Assembly: GCF_005222705.1 (NCBI RefSeq)
Contig: NZ_STGF01000030.1
Coordinates: 1-64,000, forward strand
DNA length: 64,000 bases
DNA from: Paenibacillus sp. SY21-1
GTDB taxonomy: Bacteria; Bacillota; Bacilli; Paenibacillales; Paenibacillaceae
Direction: 5' to 3'
Shown here: in pieces, positions 42,611 to 50,396 of the stretch
How the letters are laid out: the number at the start of each line of letters is the position of its first letter
How positions within the stretch are numbered: position 1 is the first letter of the stretch
Program-made: the position numbers and the translations under genes
Notes under the pieces: generated by a model
Told to the model about the DNA's origin: nothing
Databases searched by the model: none
Seen by the model: the letters and a program-made list of their open reading frames with translations, nothing else

Positions 42611-43923
42611 CCGTTACCGCCGCCCAACCGCACAATCGTCGCCTTGCCGCTATGCCCTCTGGTCACATTTCGGGTATCGTAAACGATAGAAGCATGCTCA
42701 AGCAGCAAAGCAAGCGGTATCTCGCTATGCGCTGTCGCAATGACGACCGCATCTGCCGAGCGGATCGCTTGCTCATTAAGCGCTACGCTGTACAGTCGTT
42801 CTCCCTCAAGCTCAAGCGAAGGAACAAACGGGTCATGATAGTGCGCCTCGACACCGGCAAGCCGCAGCCACTTCAGCAGCTCAATCGAAGCCGATTCCCG
42901 GTAATCGCCAATGTCCTGCTTGTAAGCCGCCCCATACACGATAATACGCGTTTCCTTCAGAGACCTGGGCGCAAGCAAACGCGCGAGCTGCTCGACTACA
43001 TACCTTGGCATCCGCTCGTTAAGCTCGCCCGACAATGCGATAAAAGCCGAATCGGCCCCGTATTGCTTAAGCTTCCACACCAGATAAGACGGATCAACGG
43101 GAATGCAATGTCCCCCGATTCCCGGTCCGGGATAAAAGGGGTTGAACCCAAAGGGCTTCGTTCCCGCAGCCTCGATTACTTCCCATAAATCGAGCCCCAA
43201 CAAATCGCTTAGCATGGCCAGCTCGTTAATGAAGGAAATATTGACCAGCCTGTAGGCATTCTCCAATATTTTGGCCATTTCGGCCGTTTCGAGAGAGCTT
43301 ACAGGCACAACCGTATCAAACACCATCCCATACAGCTGTTCTGCCTGCAGCCTGCAAGCCGCGGTCAAGCCGCTGATCACCTTCGGAATCGATTGAACCG
43401 AATATACCTTGTTGCCGGGATCAACCCGTTCGGGCGAATATGCCAGGTGAAAATCGGTCCCGGCCCGCATGCCCGATTGCTCCAGCATCGGCAGCAGCAC
43501 CTCCCGTGTCGTACCGGGATACGTCGAGCTTTCCAGCACAACCAGCTGACCTTTCTGCAAATGCGGCTTGAGCTCCGCCGCGGCCTGCGTCAAATAGCTG
43601 AGCTCGGGTGTCCCCCGTTCCGTAAGCGGCGTCGGAACGCAAATGATAATGGCGTCAACCTCACCAAGCCTAGAATAACCGTTCTCAGGCTCCAGTCTGC
43701 CCGTCGCCATTGCGGCCTGTACCGTTTCCTTGTCTACGTCCGTCAAATAACTGCTTCCCGCCAGCAAAGCATTGATTTTTCGTTGATCCAGATCGATGCC
43801 GAGCACGCGGAAGCCTTTCCCAATAAGCAGCAATGCCAACGGAAGACCGACGTAGCCCAGCCCGATGACTGCTATCTTTTTATAAACCTTTGCCTGTTCT
43901 ACCATCTTCCGATCGCTCATCAT
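42607..43923 (-). CDS. UDP-sugar 6-dehydrogenase (UDP-ManNAc/GalNAc dehydrogenase type)
   Basis: A 438-residue three-domain nucleotide-sugar dehydrogenase: N-terminal AVIGLGYVGLPLALLL (GxGxxG), CVPTPLTERGTPELSYL, central ENAYRLVNISFINELAML, catalytic Cys in GIGGHCIPVDP (about residue 265), and C-terminal GAAYKQDIGDYRESASIELL. The family oxidises the C6 hydroxyl of UDP-ManNAc, UDP-GlcNAc or UDP-GalNAc to the uronic acid. First gene of the operon with the GT2, rfbA and rfbB. A CATATAATA box lies about 45 bases upstream. Confidence 0.9.
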   Translation of the reverse strand: MMSDRKMVEQAKVYKKIAVIGLGYVGLPLALLLIGKGFRVLGIDLDQRKINALLAGSSYLTDVDKETVQAAMATGRLEPENGYSRLGEVDAIIICVPTPLTERGTPELSYLTQAAAELKPHLQKGQLVVLESSTYPGTTREVLLPMLEQSGMRAGTDFHLAYSPERVDPGNKVYSVQSIPKVISGLTAACRLQAEQLYGMVFDTVVPVSSLETAEMAKILENAYRLVNISFINELAMLSDLLGLDLWEVIEAAGTKPFGFNPFYPGPGIGGHCIPVDPSYLVWKLKQYGADSAFIALSGELNERMPRYVVEQLARLLAPRSLKETRIIVYGAAYKQDIGDYRESASIELLKWLRLAGVEAHYHDPFVPSLELEGERLYSVALNEQAIRSADAVVIATAHSEIPLALLLEHASIVYDTRNVTRGHSGKATIVRLGGGNG

Positions 43924-43964
43924 CCACTTCCCGCCCTCTCTCTGGCAAATTAAATTAGCTCCAA

Positions 43965-43973
43965 TATTATATG
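43965..43973 (-). promoter_or_regulatory. Sigma-K-like or sigma-A -10 box before the dehydrogenase operon
   Basis: The minus strand reads CATATAATA, which fits CATAnnnTA and also contains TATAAT. Neither a sigma-K AC -35 nor a TTGACA -35 is seen at correct spacing, so the sigma factor is undecided. Confidence 0.4.
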
Positions 43974-44061
43974 AGAAGCTAGATTAATAGATTGGACGCA
44001 TTGCGGGCATTCTCTAAAACGTGGCAATCGACTATTTCTTCGTTATCGCAGCCAAAAACGA

Positions 44062-44090
44062 GACCCGTACGAATGGTTTGGCATACCATA
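44062..44090 (+). promoter_or_regulatory. Sigma-K promoter before the 44134 glycosyltransferase
   Basis: GACC (44062-44065), a 16-base spacer and CATACCATA (44082-44090), the same geometry as the gerE promoter. The ATG follows 43 bases after the -10 box. Confidence 0.6.
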
Positions 44091-44133
44091 AGGGAGCGCA
44101 TCCGTTGCGCAAATTCGGGAAAGCGGTGAAGGG

Positions 44134-45219
44134 ATGAGAAGAGCCGGTCGTAGACGCCGCAGCCACTTCGACGTCATTATGATGTCCGATTTCCGGCTGC
44201 CGGGCGGCACAACATCGTCTAATATAGAAGAAATGAAAGCCCAGAAACGCGCTGGCTTAAAAACAGGCTTAATGCATCTGCCCGGAAGCGCAGGCAAAAA
44301 CGGGCGCCGCCTAAATCGGAAAATACGGGCCATGCTGGACGGGCGGGCCATCCGTCTGCTTCCGAGGGGAAGTCGGGTCAGCTGCAATACGCTGGTCATC
44401 AGACACCCTCGCGTCATGCAGCGCAGAACAAGACCGATCCCGCGCATTAAAGCCAGGTATGTGCATATGATTGTCAATCAAACGCCGCGCAAGGATTATG
44501 GGAGCAAGCACGGAAGACTCGTTTATAATATCCGCTTATGCAACCGCAGGGCGAAATCGTATTTCCGCAAAACGCCTGTCTGGCACCCGATTGGGCCGCT
44601 TGTTCGCGACACCCTTAAGCGCAAGCATCAAGCCGCTCTGCGTTCGATCAAGCTCTCCCCCTCAGATTGGGTGAACATTATTAACGTCAACGAATGGCGT
44701 CGGAACAAAAGACCGCAGAAAGGCTCCACCATAAGAATCGGCAGACACTCCCGCGACGCCTATGTGAAGTGGCCTAGCGGCAAAGGAGATATGCTGCGGA
44801 TTTATCCTGATCATGAGCGCTACCAAATTCGCGTATTGGGAGGCGCCGCAACGCCTAGACGCATCTTGGGCAAGCTGCCGTCCAATTGGACAGTGTATCC
44901 ATTCGGAAGCAAATCGCCAAAATCGTTTTTGGCCGGCTTGGACGTTTTTGTTTATTATACGCATCCGGACTGCGTCGAGGCGTTTGGCAGGGTTATTTTT
45001 GAGGCGATGGCCGTAGGAGTTCCGGTTATTCTCCCGGTTGCCTACAAGCCGCTTTTCGGCTCTGCCGCTCTTTATGCCGCTCCCTCCGAAGTACAGGCTG
45101 CAATAGACCGGCTTATGGAAAACGACGTGCTTTATGAACAGCAGGTGGAGCGGGCAAGACGTTATGTAGAAGCCAATTTCGGATACTCCAAACATTTGTC
45201 GAGGTTAAAAAAGCGATAA
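44134..45219 (+). CDS. Glycosyltransferase (GT1/GT4 type), monocistronic
   Basis: This 361-residue protein starts with a basic segment MRRAGRRRRSH and then DVIMMSDFRLPGGTTSSN, a Gly-rich donor-side loop. The C-terminal half has GLDVFVYYTHPDCVEAFGRVIFEAMAVGVPVILP, the conserved E-x7-E region of GT-B enzymes. The middle is unusually rich in Arg/Lys. GGTGAAGGG precedes the ATG. It is the only glycosyltransferase of the cluster on the plus strand, with its own promoter and terminator. Confidence 0.8.
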   Translation: MRRAGRRRRSHFDVIMMSDFRLPGGTTSSNIEEMKAQKRAGLKTGLMHLPGSAGKNGRRLNRKIRAMLDGRAIRLLPRGSRVSCNTLVIRHPRVMQRRTRPIPRIKARYVHMIVNQTPRKDYGSKHGRLVYNIRLCNRRAKSYFRKTPVWHPIGPLVRDTLKRKHQAALRSIKLSPSDWVNIINVNEWRRNKRPQKGSTIRIGRHSRDAYVKWPSGKGDMLRIYPDHERYQIRVLGGAATPRRILGKLPSNWTVYPFGSKSPKSFLAGLDVFVYYTHPDCVEAFGRVIFEAMAVGVPVILPVAYKPLFGSAALYAAPSEVQAAIDRLMENDVLYEQQVERARRYVEANFGYSKHLSRLKKR

Positions 45220-45228
45220 AGCAAGCAG

Positions 45229-45271
45229 AAGGAGCCGCCCGCTATTCAACAACAGCGAACGGCTCCTTTAC
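45229..45271 (+). terminator. Terminator of the 44134 glycosyltransferase gene
   Basis: AAGGAGCCG pairs with CGGCTCCTT around a 22-base loop containing a small second stem; short T-run follows. It lies 10 bases after the stop codon. Confidence 0.7.
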
Positions 45272-45320
45272 GCATGTCCCGCTTCCATATCGGCAGGATT
45301 AGGGAAGGAAATGGGCGGGA

Positions 45321-46034
45321 TTAATCATAAATATACGATTGATGCTCCTTGCCTATGCTCTTCGCCGAATAATCCGCAGCTTGAACGGGGAATACTCGTT
45401 CTACCAGCGCATTAAATTCGGCGATAAAACCTTGAATCGGATGCCCTGCCGCCACATCGCCCATATAGGCGTGCATCCGGCCTACAAAATCGGGGTTAGC
45501 CGAGACGTAGACATGCTGGACTTGCGGTCTGAAGCGTCGAACCTCGGCCGCTGCATCCGCTTTGATTTTTTCGGTCAGCAGGTCGCTTCCCGTCGACATG
45601 GCGTGCAATCTTTTGCTCATTTCCACGCCTTCCTGGCCTGTGTATCCGCTGCGGGCAGACAGTTTGCCTTCCGGCATATTTTCATCCAGGGAGACAGCTA
45701 CATAAGCATTTTCATCCGTAAGCATAACGTAAGAGGCAGAAATCGATGGCAAGCCGGCAATCGCTTCGGAAATTTCCTCGCTCATCTCCATCTGATAATT
45801 TTTGTGCGAGCCGATTAAGTTATTGTTATTAAGCCTGCGGCCGTTCATCCTGTTTTTCTCATTCATCTGATCGTTTGCAAACCGTTTATCGATAATCATA
45901 TTTCCGCTTGAATCATATTTCACGCTTTTGGTTTTAATATTTTTGTTGCCCAGCTCGCCATGATTTTCCGCACAGCCCGTCAACAGCATGCCGAGCGCCA
46001 ATCCGGCCGTCAGTATTTTGCATGATTTAAGCAT
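45321..46034 (-). CDS. YhcN/YlaJ-family sporulation lipoprotein
   Basis: A 237-residue protein with a lipoprotein signal (LALGMLLTGCAE, lipobox Cys at about residue 21) followed by an Asn-rich linker and the YhcN/YlaJ domain (about 85-225: EISEAIAGLPSISASYVMLTDENAYVAVSLD ... RFRPQVQHVYVSANPDFVGRM). Members are made in the forespore and sit in the inner spore membrane, with roles in germination or outgrowth. No clear sigma-G promoter was found by eye. Confidence 0.85.
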   Translation of the reverse strand: MLKSCKILTAGLALGMLLTGCAENHGELGNKNIKTKSVKYDSSGNMIIDKRFANDQMNEKNRMNGRRLNNNNLIGSHKNYQMEMSEEISEAIAGLPSISASYVMLTDENAYVAVSLDENMPEGKLSARSGYTGQEGVEMSKRLHAMSTGSDLLTEKIKADAAAEVRRFRPQVQHVYVSANPDFVGRMHAYMGDVAAGHPIQGFIAEFNALVERVFPVQAADYSAKSIGKEHQSYIYD

Positions 46035-46113
46035 CCAGCCATCCTCCGTTTCCTTATAGTCAGGCTTCAGGCCCGATCTTAGCGTGCTCCGTAATGAAGC
46101 GGGTTATTCGCGG

Positions 46114-46170
46114 TTGACAAAAGCGGCTGTCTGCGCTAAATTAGCACTAGGTAATAGTATCTGGTACTAA
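46114..46170 (+). promoter_or_regulatory. fabH promoter and FapR-like operator
   Basis: TTGACA (46114-46119), 17-base spacer, TAAATT (46137-46142) is a good sigma-A promoter. It is followed at 46141-46170 by a dyad beginning TTAGCACTAGG and ending TCTGGTACTAA, resembling the FapR operator (TTAGTAC...) that senses malonyl-CoA. The operator covers the transcription start, as expected for repression. Confidence 0.6.
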
Positions 46171-46188
46171 AAGTGAGGAGGTTTCATT

Positions 46189-47211
46189 ATGGACGACATT
46201 CCTACGCCAGCCCTGCAGTCAAACGCAGTCATTACGGGAATTGGCTCTTACGTTCCTGAACACATCCTGAGCAATGCCGATCTGGAGAAGCTGGTTGACA
46301 CCTCGGACGAATGGATTGTGCAGCGCACGGGTATCCGCGAGCGCAGAATCGCAAGCGAGCAGCAATTCGCCAGCCATCTGTGCGCAGCTGCGGTATACAA
46401 TATGATGGAGCGGTATCCCGTCTCTGTTCATGATGTCGATTATGTAATTGTGGCAACGTCCACGCCGGATGCCACCTTCCCGAGCACTGCCGCGCTTGTA
46501 TCGGATAGGCTCGGCATTGCAAGCTGCGGCGCAGTCGACATCCAGGCCGCTTGCGCAGGCTTTGCCGCCGCTTTGCAGCTTGCCAACGGTTTGCTGCTGT
46601 CGGGCGCCTATCGCAAAATCCTTGTCATCGGAGCGGAAACCTTGTCCAAAATAACGGATTATACCGACCGAACCACCTGCATCCTGTTCGGCGACGGAGC
46701 GTCCGCCTTTTTGCTTGAAGCGGCAGCGGGTTCCCGAAAGGGCGATATTCTCGCCGCTTATGCCGATACAGACGGGGCGCTTGGGCATCACATCTACCGC
46801 AATCAACTGGCCCCTTTTATTGGCGAGCATGAGCTGAACGACAGCGGCTTTATCGTCCAGAATGGCCGGGAAGTCTACCGCTGGGCGCTTTCGCAGGTGT
46901 CCAAAGGCATTGAAGTCATGCTTGCGCGCGCCGGCCTTGCACCGGGACAAATTGACTGGTTCATTCCCCATAGCGCCAATATGCGGATTATAGAAGGTCT
47001 GAGCGAGCGAACCGGCTTTGCTTCTGAACAGACGTTGTCGAGCATTGAGCGTTATGGCAACACCTCGGCCGCATCCATACCGCTTGCGCTCGACGAAGCG
47101 GTGAAGGCAGGGCGAATCCAGCAGGGCCATACCCTGCTTCTGTACGGCTTCGGCGGAGGATTAACACAGGCAGGCGTGCTTATACGCTGGTCGTTGCAGA
47201 ATACACGATGA
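46189..47211 (+). CDS. fabH: 3-oxoacyl-[acyl-carrier-protein] synthase III
   Basis: This 340-residue protein has all KAS III hallmarks: GIGSYVPEHILSN, TSDEWIVQRTGIRER, the active-site Cys in QAACAGFAAAL (about residue 120), His in IPHSANMRI (about 263) and Asn in GNTSAASIP (about 293). It condenses acetyl- or branched acyl-CoA with malonyl-ACP to start fatty-acid synthesis. Ribosome site GTGAGGAGG before ATG 46189. It stands alone, without fabF, amid spore-surface genes, so it may be a second FabH copy. Confidence 0.95.
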   Translation: MDDIPTPALQSNAVITGIGSYVPEHILSNADLEKLVDTSDEWIVQRTGIRERRIASEQQFASHLCAAAVYNMMERYPVSVHDVDYVIVATSTPDATFPSTAALVSDRLGIASCGAVDIQAACAGFAAALQLANGLLLSGAYRKILVIGAETLSKITDYTDRTTCILFGDGASAFLLEAAAGSRKGDILAAYADTDGALGHHIYRNQLAPFIGEHELNDSGFIVQNGREVYRWALSQVSKGIEVMLARAGLAPGQIDWFIPHSANMRIIEGLSERTGFASEQTLSSIERYGNTSAASIPLALDEAVKAGRIQQGHTLLLYGFGGGLTQAGVLIRWSLQNTR

Positions 47212-47281
47212 TGGCCATTCACGCGCCCAGGGATGTTTGAATGTAATGGACGCCTGTTCTACCCTCGCGCCAGTCGCAACC

Positions 47282-47322
47282 GAAACAGCCCGGCGGAAGG
47301 GTTGCCCTCGCCAGGCTGTTTC
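47282..47322 (+). terminator. Hairpin after fabH
   Basis: GAAACAGCC pairs with GGCTGTTTC around a GC-rich loop containing CGGCGG/CCCTCG partial pairing. There is no strong T-run, so termination is only probable. Confidence 0.5.
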
Positions 47323-47389
47323 TACTGCCGTGCTGCAGCTGGAAAGAACAGCAAAAAACGCCTCCAAGCAGCCGGAATAATCGAAACGG

Positions 47390-47629
47390 CTAGGGGCGCT
47401 GTTCATAGGCCGATTGATGGCCATCCTCGAAGCCGCTCGCAAAACCTGTGTTAAATCCGTCGTTAAACAACGTATTAATGCCCGAGTGCTCGACTTCGCT
47501 TGCCTTGCCGCGCACCCTGCCTGCCGTTTGACGCCGAGTCGTTAATTTACGCCTGCCACCACTCCGCCGTTTGACGGCAGCGGCCGATTTGCCAGCCCCC
47601 GCTCCTGTCCTAGCCTTGGCTCTTTTCAT
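47390..47629 (-). CDS. Small basic protein with Gly-Phe/Tyr repeat tag (79 aa)
   Basis: It starts MKRAKARTGAGAGKSAAAVK and is Arg/Lys/Ala-rich for about 45 residues, then ends NDGFNTGFASGFEDGHQSAY. The whole protein is essentially the N-terminal 'basic plus GYxxGY' segment seen on the glycosyltransferases of this locus, without an enzyme attached. Its start overlaps the upstream stop by 4 bases. Likely a structural or adaptor protein of the spore surface; inference only. Confidence 0.6.
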   Translation of the reverse strand: MKRAKARTGAGAGKSAAAVKRRSGGRRKLTTRRQTAGRVRGKASEVEHSGINTLFNDGFNTGFASGFEDGHQSAYEQRP

Positions 47630-48000
47630 CCTTCGCCCCCTCCCGCCTCCTTGGCATCACGATTGAAGCGCAGTCCCGGCTTGAGCCAGGGGGCGCCGGC
47701 CTGCCCGCGCTTGCGCACTCGTCTTCGCCAGCCTAACCGGGTAACCGTCTCGGCGATCGACTCCTGATAAGCGGTCAAGGAAAGAGCCTGCTCTCTTAGT
47801 GATCTTGCCGCATGAGGGGACTGCTCCGTTATATCCGCAACACTGTCGAGTATTCGGGCTAACGCCTGCTGGCTTTTTGCCAGCGAGCCCAGCAATGCGG
47901 CTCTCGCCTCCAGCTCGGCAGCTTTGCTATTCGCACGCTTGCAGTTGATGGACTCGCCTATACGTCCCGGTTCTTGCTCTGACGGAAAGCCGCTCATCAC
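47626..48000 (-). CDS. Small helical protein of the spore-surface operon (124 aa)
   Basis: A helix-rich protein with the core RAALLGSLAKSQQALARILDSVADI ... SLTAYQESIAETVTRLG and a basic C-terminus (RRRVRKRGQ). The helical part resembles that of its two upstream neighbours, suggesting paralogous small four-helix proteins. The start (GTG/ATG at 48000) overlaps the upstream stop. Function unknown. Confidence 0.55.
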   Translation of the reverse strand: MMSGFPSEQEPGRIGESINCKRANSKAAELEARAALLGSLAKSQQALARILDSVADITEQSPHAARSLREQALSLTAYQESIAETVTRLGWRRRVRKRGQAGAPWLKPGLRFNRDAKEAGGGEG

Positions 48001-48338
48001 ATTTTTCCCCCGAACGATATTCCTTTGCCAAAGCCTCCTTGTTCGCCGAAACCTCCGCTATCCTCATCGTCTTGCGGCACGACCGCTTTAATAATGGACA
48101 CCATGCCCTGATTCAGCTTCGTCATGCCATCGATCATTTCGATTACCTGATCATGAATTTGCAGGGACTGCCCAAGTTGTGACTGCTCCTCCCCCATGCT
48201 TTGTCCATCTACATGGTTTACAAACCAGTTTCTCATTTTTTCAGCTTCCGCCGCCTTCGCCTCCAGCATGACAGCAATATTCCACTGCATATTGGCAGCC
48301 GAGTTCAGCATCCGCAAATACGACTGTTCGCGGCTCAT
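47997..48338 (-). CDS. Small helical protein of the spore-surface operon (113 aa)
   Basis: The ATG at 48338 (GAGGGGG upstream; GTG 48347 is an alternative) gives MSREQSYLRMLNSAANMQWN followed by long amphipathic helices and a Gly/Phe-rich tail (GGFGEQGGFGKGISFGGKM). The glycine-rich tail recalls structural coat proteins. No enzyme motif. Co-transcribed with its neighbours by overlapping start and stop. Confidence 0.55.
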   Translation of the reverse strand: MSREQSYLRMLNSAANMQWNIAVMLEAKAAEAEKMRNWFVNHVDGQSMGEEQSQLGQSLQIHDQVIEMIDGMTKLNQGMVSIIKAVVPQDDEDSGGFGEQGGFGKGISFGGKM

Positions 48339-48363
48339 CGCGGCCACAGCCCCCTCTCAAAAG

Positions 48364-48654
48364 CTACTCTTCATCCTCCGCTTCCTTTAAACCGCGTATG
48401 ACAATCGCCAGCTGGGCAGCCAGCGTCTCCTGAAAATCGGCAAAGCTGTTTAAATAACCGATCAGATTTTGCGCTATGCCTTGCGTATGCTCAATCATAT
48501 CGGATGCATCGCCTATATTAGGCTCCACATCGGGGAGCGCCTGCACAATCTCCGACAGACGCACCGTTACATGACGTTCGGCTTCCAATACACGGGCAAG
48601 ATGATGGGTGGAATGCGACATATGCTCCAGCATTTCCGAAATCTTATGCTCCAT
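48364..48654 (-). CDS. Small helical protein of the spore-surface operon (96 aa)
   Basis: The ATG at 48654 is chosen because AAGGAAGAGG lies just before it. The protein is all-helical: MEHKISEMLEHMSHSTHHLA ... DMIEHTQGIAQNLIGYLNSF. It has a heptad-like pattern suited to coiled coils. No known family recognised. It follows the glycosyltransferase-like gene by about 170 bases. Confidence 0.55.
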   Translation of the reverse strand: MEHKISEMLEHMSHSTHHLARVLEAERHVTVRLSEIVQALPDVEPNIGDASDMIEHTQGIAQNLIGYLNSFADFQETLAAQLAIVIRGLKEAEDEE

Positions 48655-48821
48655 TGCCCTCTTCCTTCCTTGGTATAGACATTCCACTTTCAGCGCTGCC
48701 TGTTATAAGCTTGATTTGGCTTAACCCGGCCTCCTCAAGCGGAAGCTAGGCCGCAACGTCTGATCAAATCGATAGCTTCTACAGCATATGCGGGGCCAAG
48801 CGGCATGATACACGTTTGGCG

Positions 48822-50204
48822 TTACAGCGATTGCCTAAGCTGTACAGGAGCGATGATGGGATCGCCGATCCGCATCTGCGCAAGCTCCTGCTCCGTCAGA
48901 TCAGGCTCTCCCTCTTGAAGACACCACGCAGCCAGCGCGTACGCATTAATAATCGGCCGTCTGCTGCCGTTTTCAATATAGTAGAGACTGCCATCAGAGG
49001 CATGCTGCACGCTTCCGCCGCGAATAGCCGCATCGCTTTGAATCGGCCGCCCGATCGGCCATCTCCACAAATCAAGCTGCGACAAACGGACAACTGGCTT
49101 GCGCCACTCCCCTTCGATCGGTCTTCTAATCCCTTCCTCGATCCAATAGATCGTGCCTCCAAGCCCCTGTACCGCTACTTTTTCCGGATAGAATCGGCAC
49201 TCTCCGTAAGTCCCTTTTGCTCGGCTTGGGGGGTGGGAAGACAACGCTGCGGTAGACGCAAGGAAAGCCTCGTTCGGGTCATCCCACTTACCTTTCCCAA
49301 TAACTGGTTGCGCCGCCGTTTCTACACTTAAATTCGATAAAACCGCCGGGTCCAGCTGAATGGCGGCAACAGCGCTCCCCTCACTGCCGACGGCATCCGC
49401 TCCATTAGCCGCATCCATTGTTTTTCCTTCCATATAGGCATCCTTCGCACAGGCAAGCGAATACCCTTGAAGCTTCACCCTCAGGCAGTAGTCCGCCATT
49501 TGCATACCGGCATCCGGCAGACCTTCATCGAAATACCCCACCCGGCTGAGCGTCTCTTTGCGCATAAGCAAGCAATGCTCGGATAACGCCGATACGATGT
49601 CCATCCGGCCGCTCTCCGCTTCATTGTGCATTCGGGCAGCCTCGTGCATCTGCTCGGGATCGGCATAATCCAGCAGCACCTGCTGCTCTCCTGCCAGCCC
49701 GCCAGAAACCGGCCCGACTAGCCCAATGCTTTCGTCCTGCTTGAGACAAGCCAATAAATGCTCCAGCCACTGCTCGGTCGGCCGCATCCTGCAGCTCATA
49801 ATCAGAATCGTTGTGCCTTTGGCCATCATCAGGCCGCGGTTGACGGCACCTCCGAAGCCGGCATTTTCATTCAAGAGCCGATATCGCACTTGCCCTTCAA
49901 GCCGTTTTAAATCATGCGCAATGCCATCCTGCGAACCGTTATCGACAACGATCATTTCATAGGGCAAATCCGTCATTTCCGCAATAGCTTCCATACATTC
50001 CAATACAGCAGTCCGTTCATTGCAAATGGGCAAAATAATGCTCGTACCGTCAAACAACTCATCATAGCTTGCCAAACCGGCCTTCAGCCCGTACTCGTAG
50101 CCCTGCTGCACGCCTTCCTTGTAGCGGCCTGCTCGCTTGGCGGCAAGATTGCGCAAGCCGGCTCGTCTTCCAGGGCGTCTACCCTGCTTTTTGCTGCGTC
50201 TCAT
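48822..50204 (-). CDS. GT2-like protein with altered metal site and C-terminal YWIENG modules
   Basis: The ATG at 50204 follows GGGGAG. Residues 1-45 are basic, then a GVQQGYEYGLKAG tag. A GT2-type domain (about 50-280) has IILPICNERTAVLEC and VVDNGSQDG, but the metal-binding segment that reads ILNNDT in the paralogue at 35971-37317 is here IMSCRMRPTEQW, so the acidic residue is lost. The C-terminal part has two copies of the IYWIEEGIRRPI / LYYIENGSRRPI motif and WRWPIGRPI. It may be a non-catalytic relative acting as a binding protein. Confidence 0.75.
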   Translation of the reverse strand: MRRSKKQGRRPGRRAGLRNLAAKRAGRYKEGVQQGYEYGLKAGLASYDELFDGTSIILPICNERTAVLECMEAIAEMTDLPYEMIVVDNGSQDGIAHDLKRLEGQVRYRLLNENAGFGGAVNRGLMMAKGTTILIMSCRMRPTEQWLEHLLACLKQDESIGLVGPVSGGLAGEQQVLLDYADPEQMHEAARMHNEAESGRMDIVSALSEHCLLMRKETLSRVGYFDEGLPDAGMQMADYCLRVKLQGYSLACAKDAYMEGKTMDAANGADAVGSEGSAVAAIQLDPAVLSNLSVETAAQPVIGKGKWDDPNEAFLASTAALSSHPPSRAKGTYGECRFYPEKVAVQGLGGTIYWIEEGIRRPIEGEWRKPVVRLSQLDLWRWPIGRPIQSDAAIRGGSVQHASDGSLYYIENGSRRPIINAYALAAWCLQEGEPDLTEQELAQMRIGDPIIAPVQLRQSL

Positions 50205-50247
50205 AGGCAGTCCACTCCCCTTTTTTAAGCAAATGGCTACACCCGTA

Positions 50248-50256
50248 TATTGTATG
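50248..50256 (-). promoter_or_regulatory. Sigma-K/sigma-E-like -10 box
   Basis: The minus strand reads CATACAATA, matching CATAnnnTA (sigma-K) and CATACAnT (sigma-E). No convincing -35 at 14-16 bases. It lies 44 bases before the ATG at 50204. Confidence 0.4.
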
Positions 50257-50350
50257 TAGAGGGCAAAAGACCGCAACGGCTAGTGTACCGATAGTCGGAA
50301 TAATAGGCGATTGCCGCTCCTCCGTTTCTATAGTCGAACATGCGAAAAAA

Positions 50351-50389
50351 AAGAGCCTGACGCTCCTTCCTCACGCATCAGGCTCTTTA
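50351..50389 (-). terminator. Terminator of the giant repeat-protein gene
   Basis: AAGAGCCTGA pairs with TCAGGCTCTT and the minus strand continues TTTTTTTCGC. It lies just after the stop at 50397. Confidence 0.85.
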
Positions 50390-50396
50390 ACTCCAT

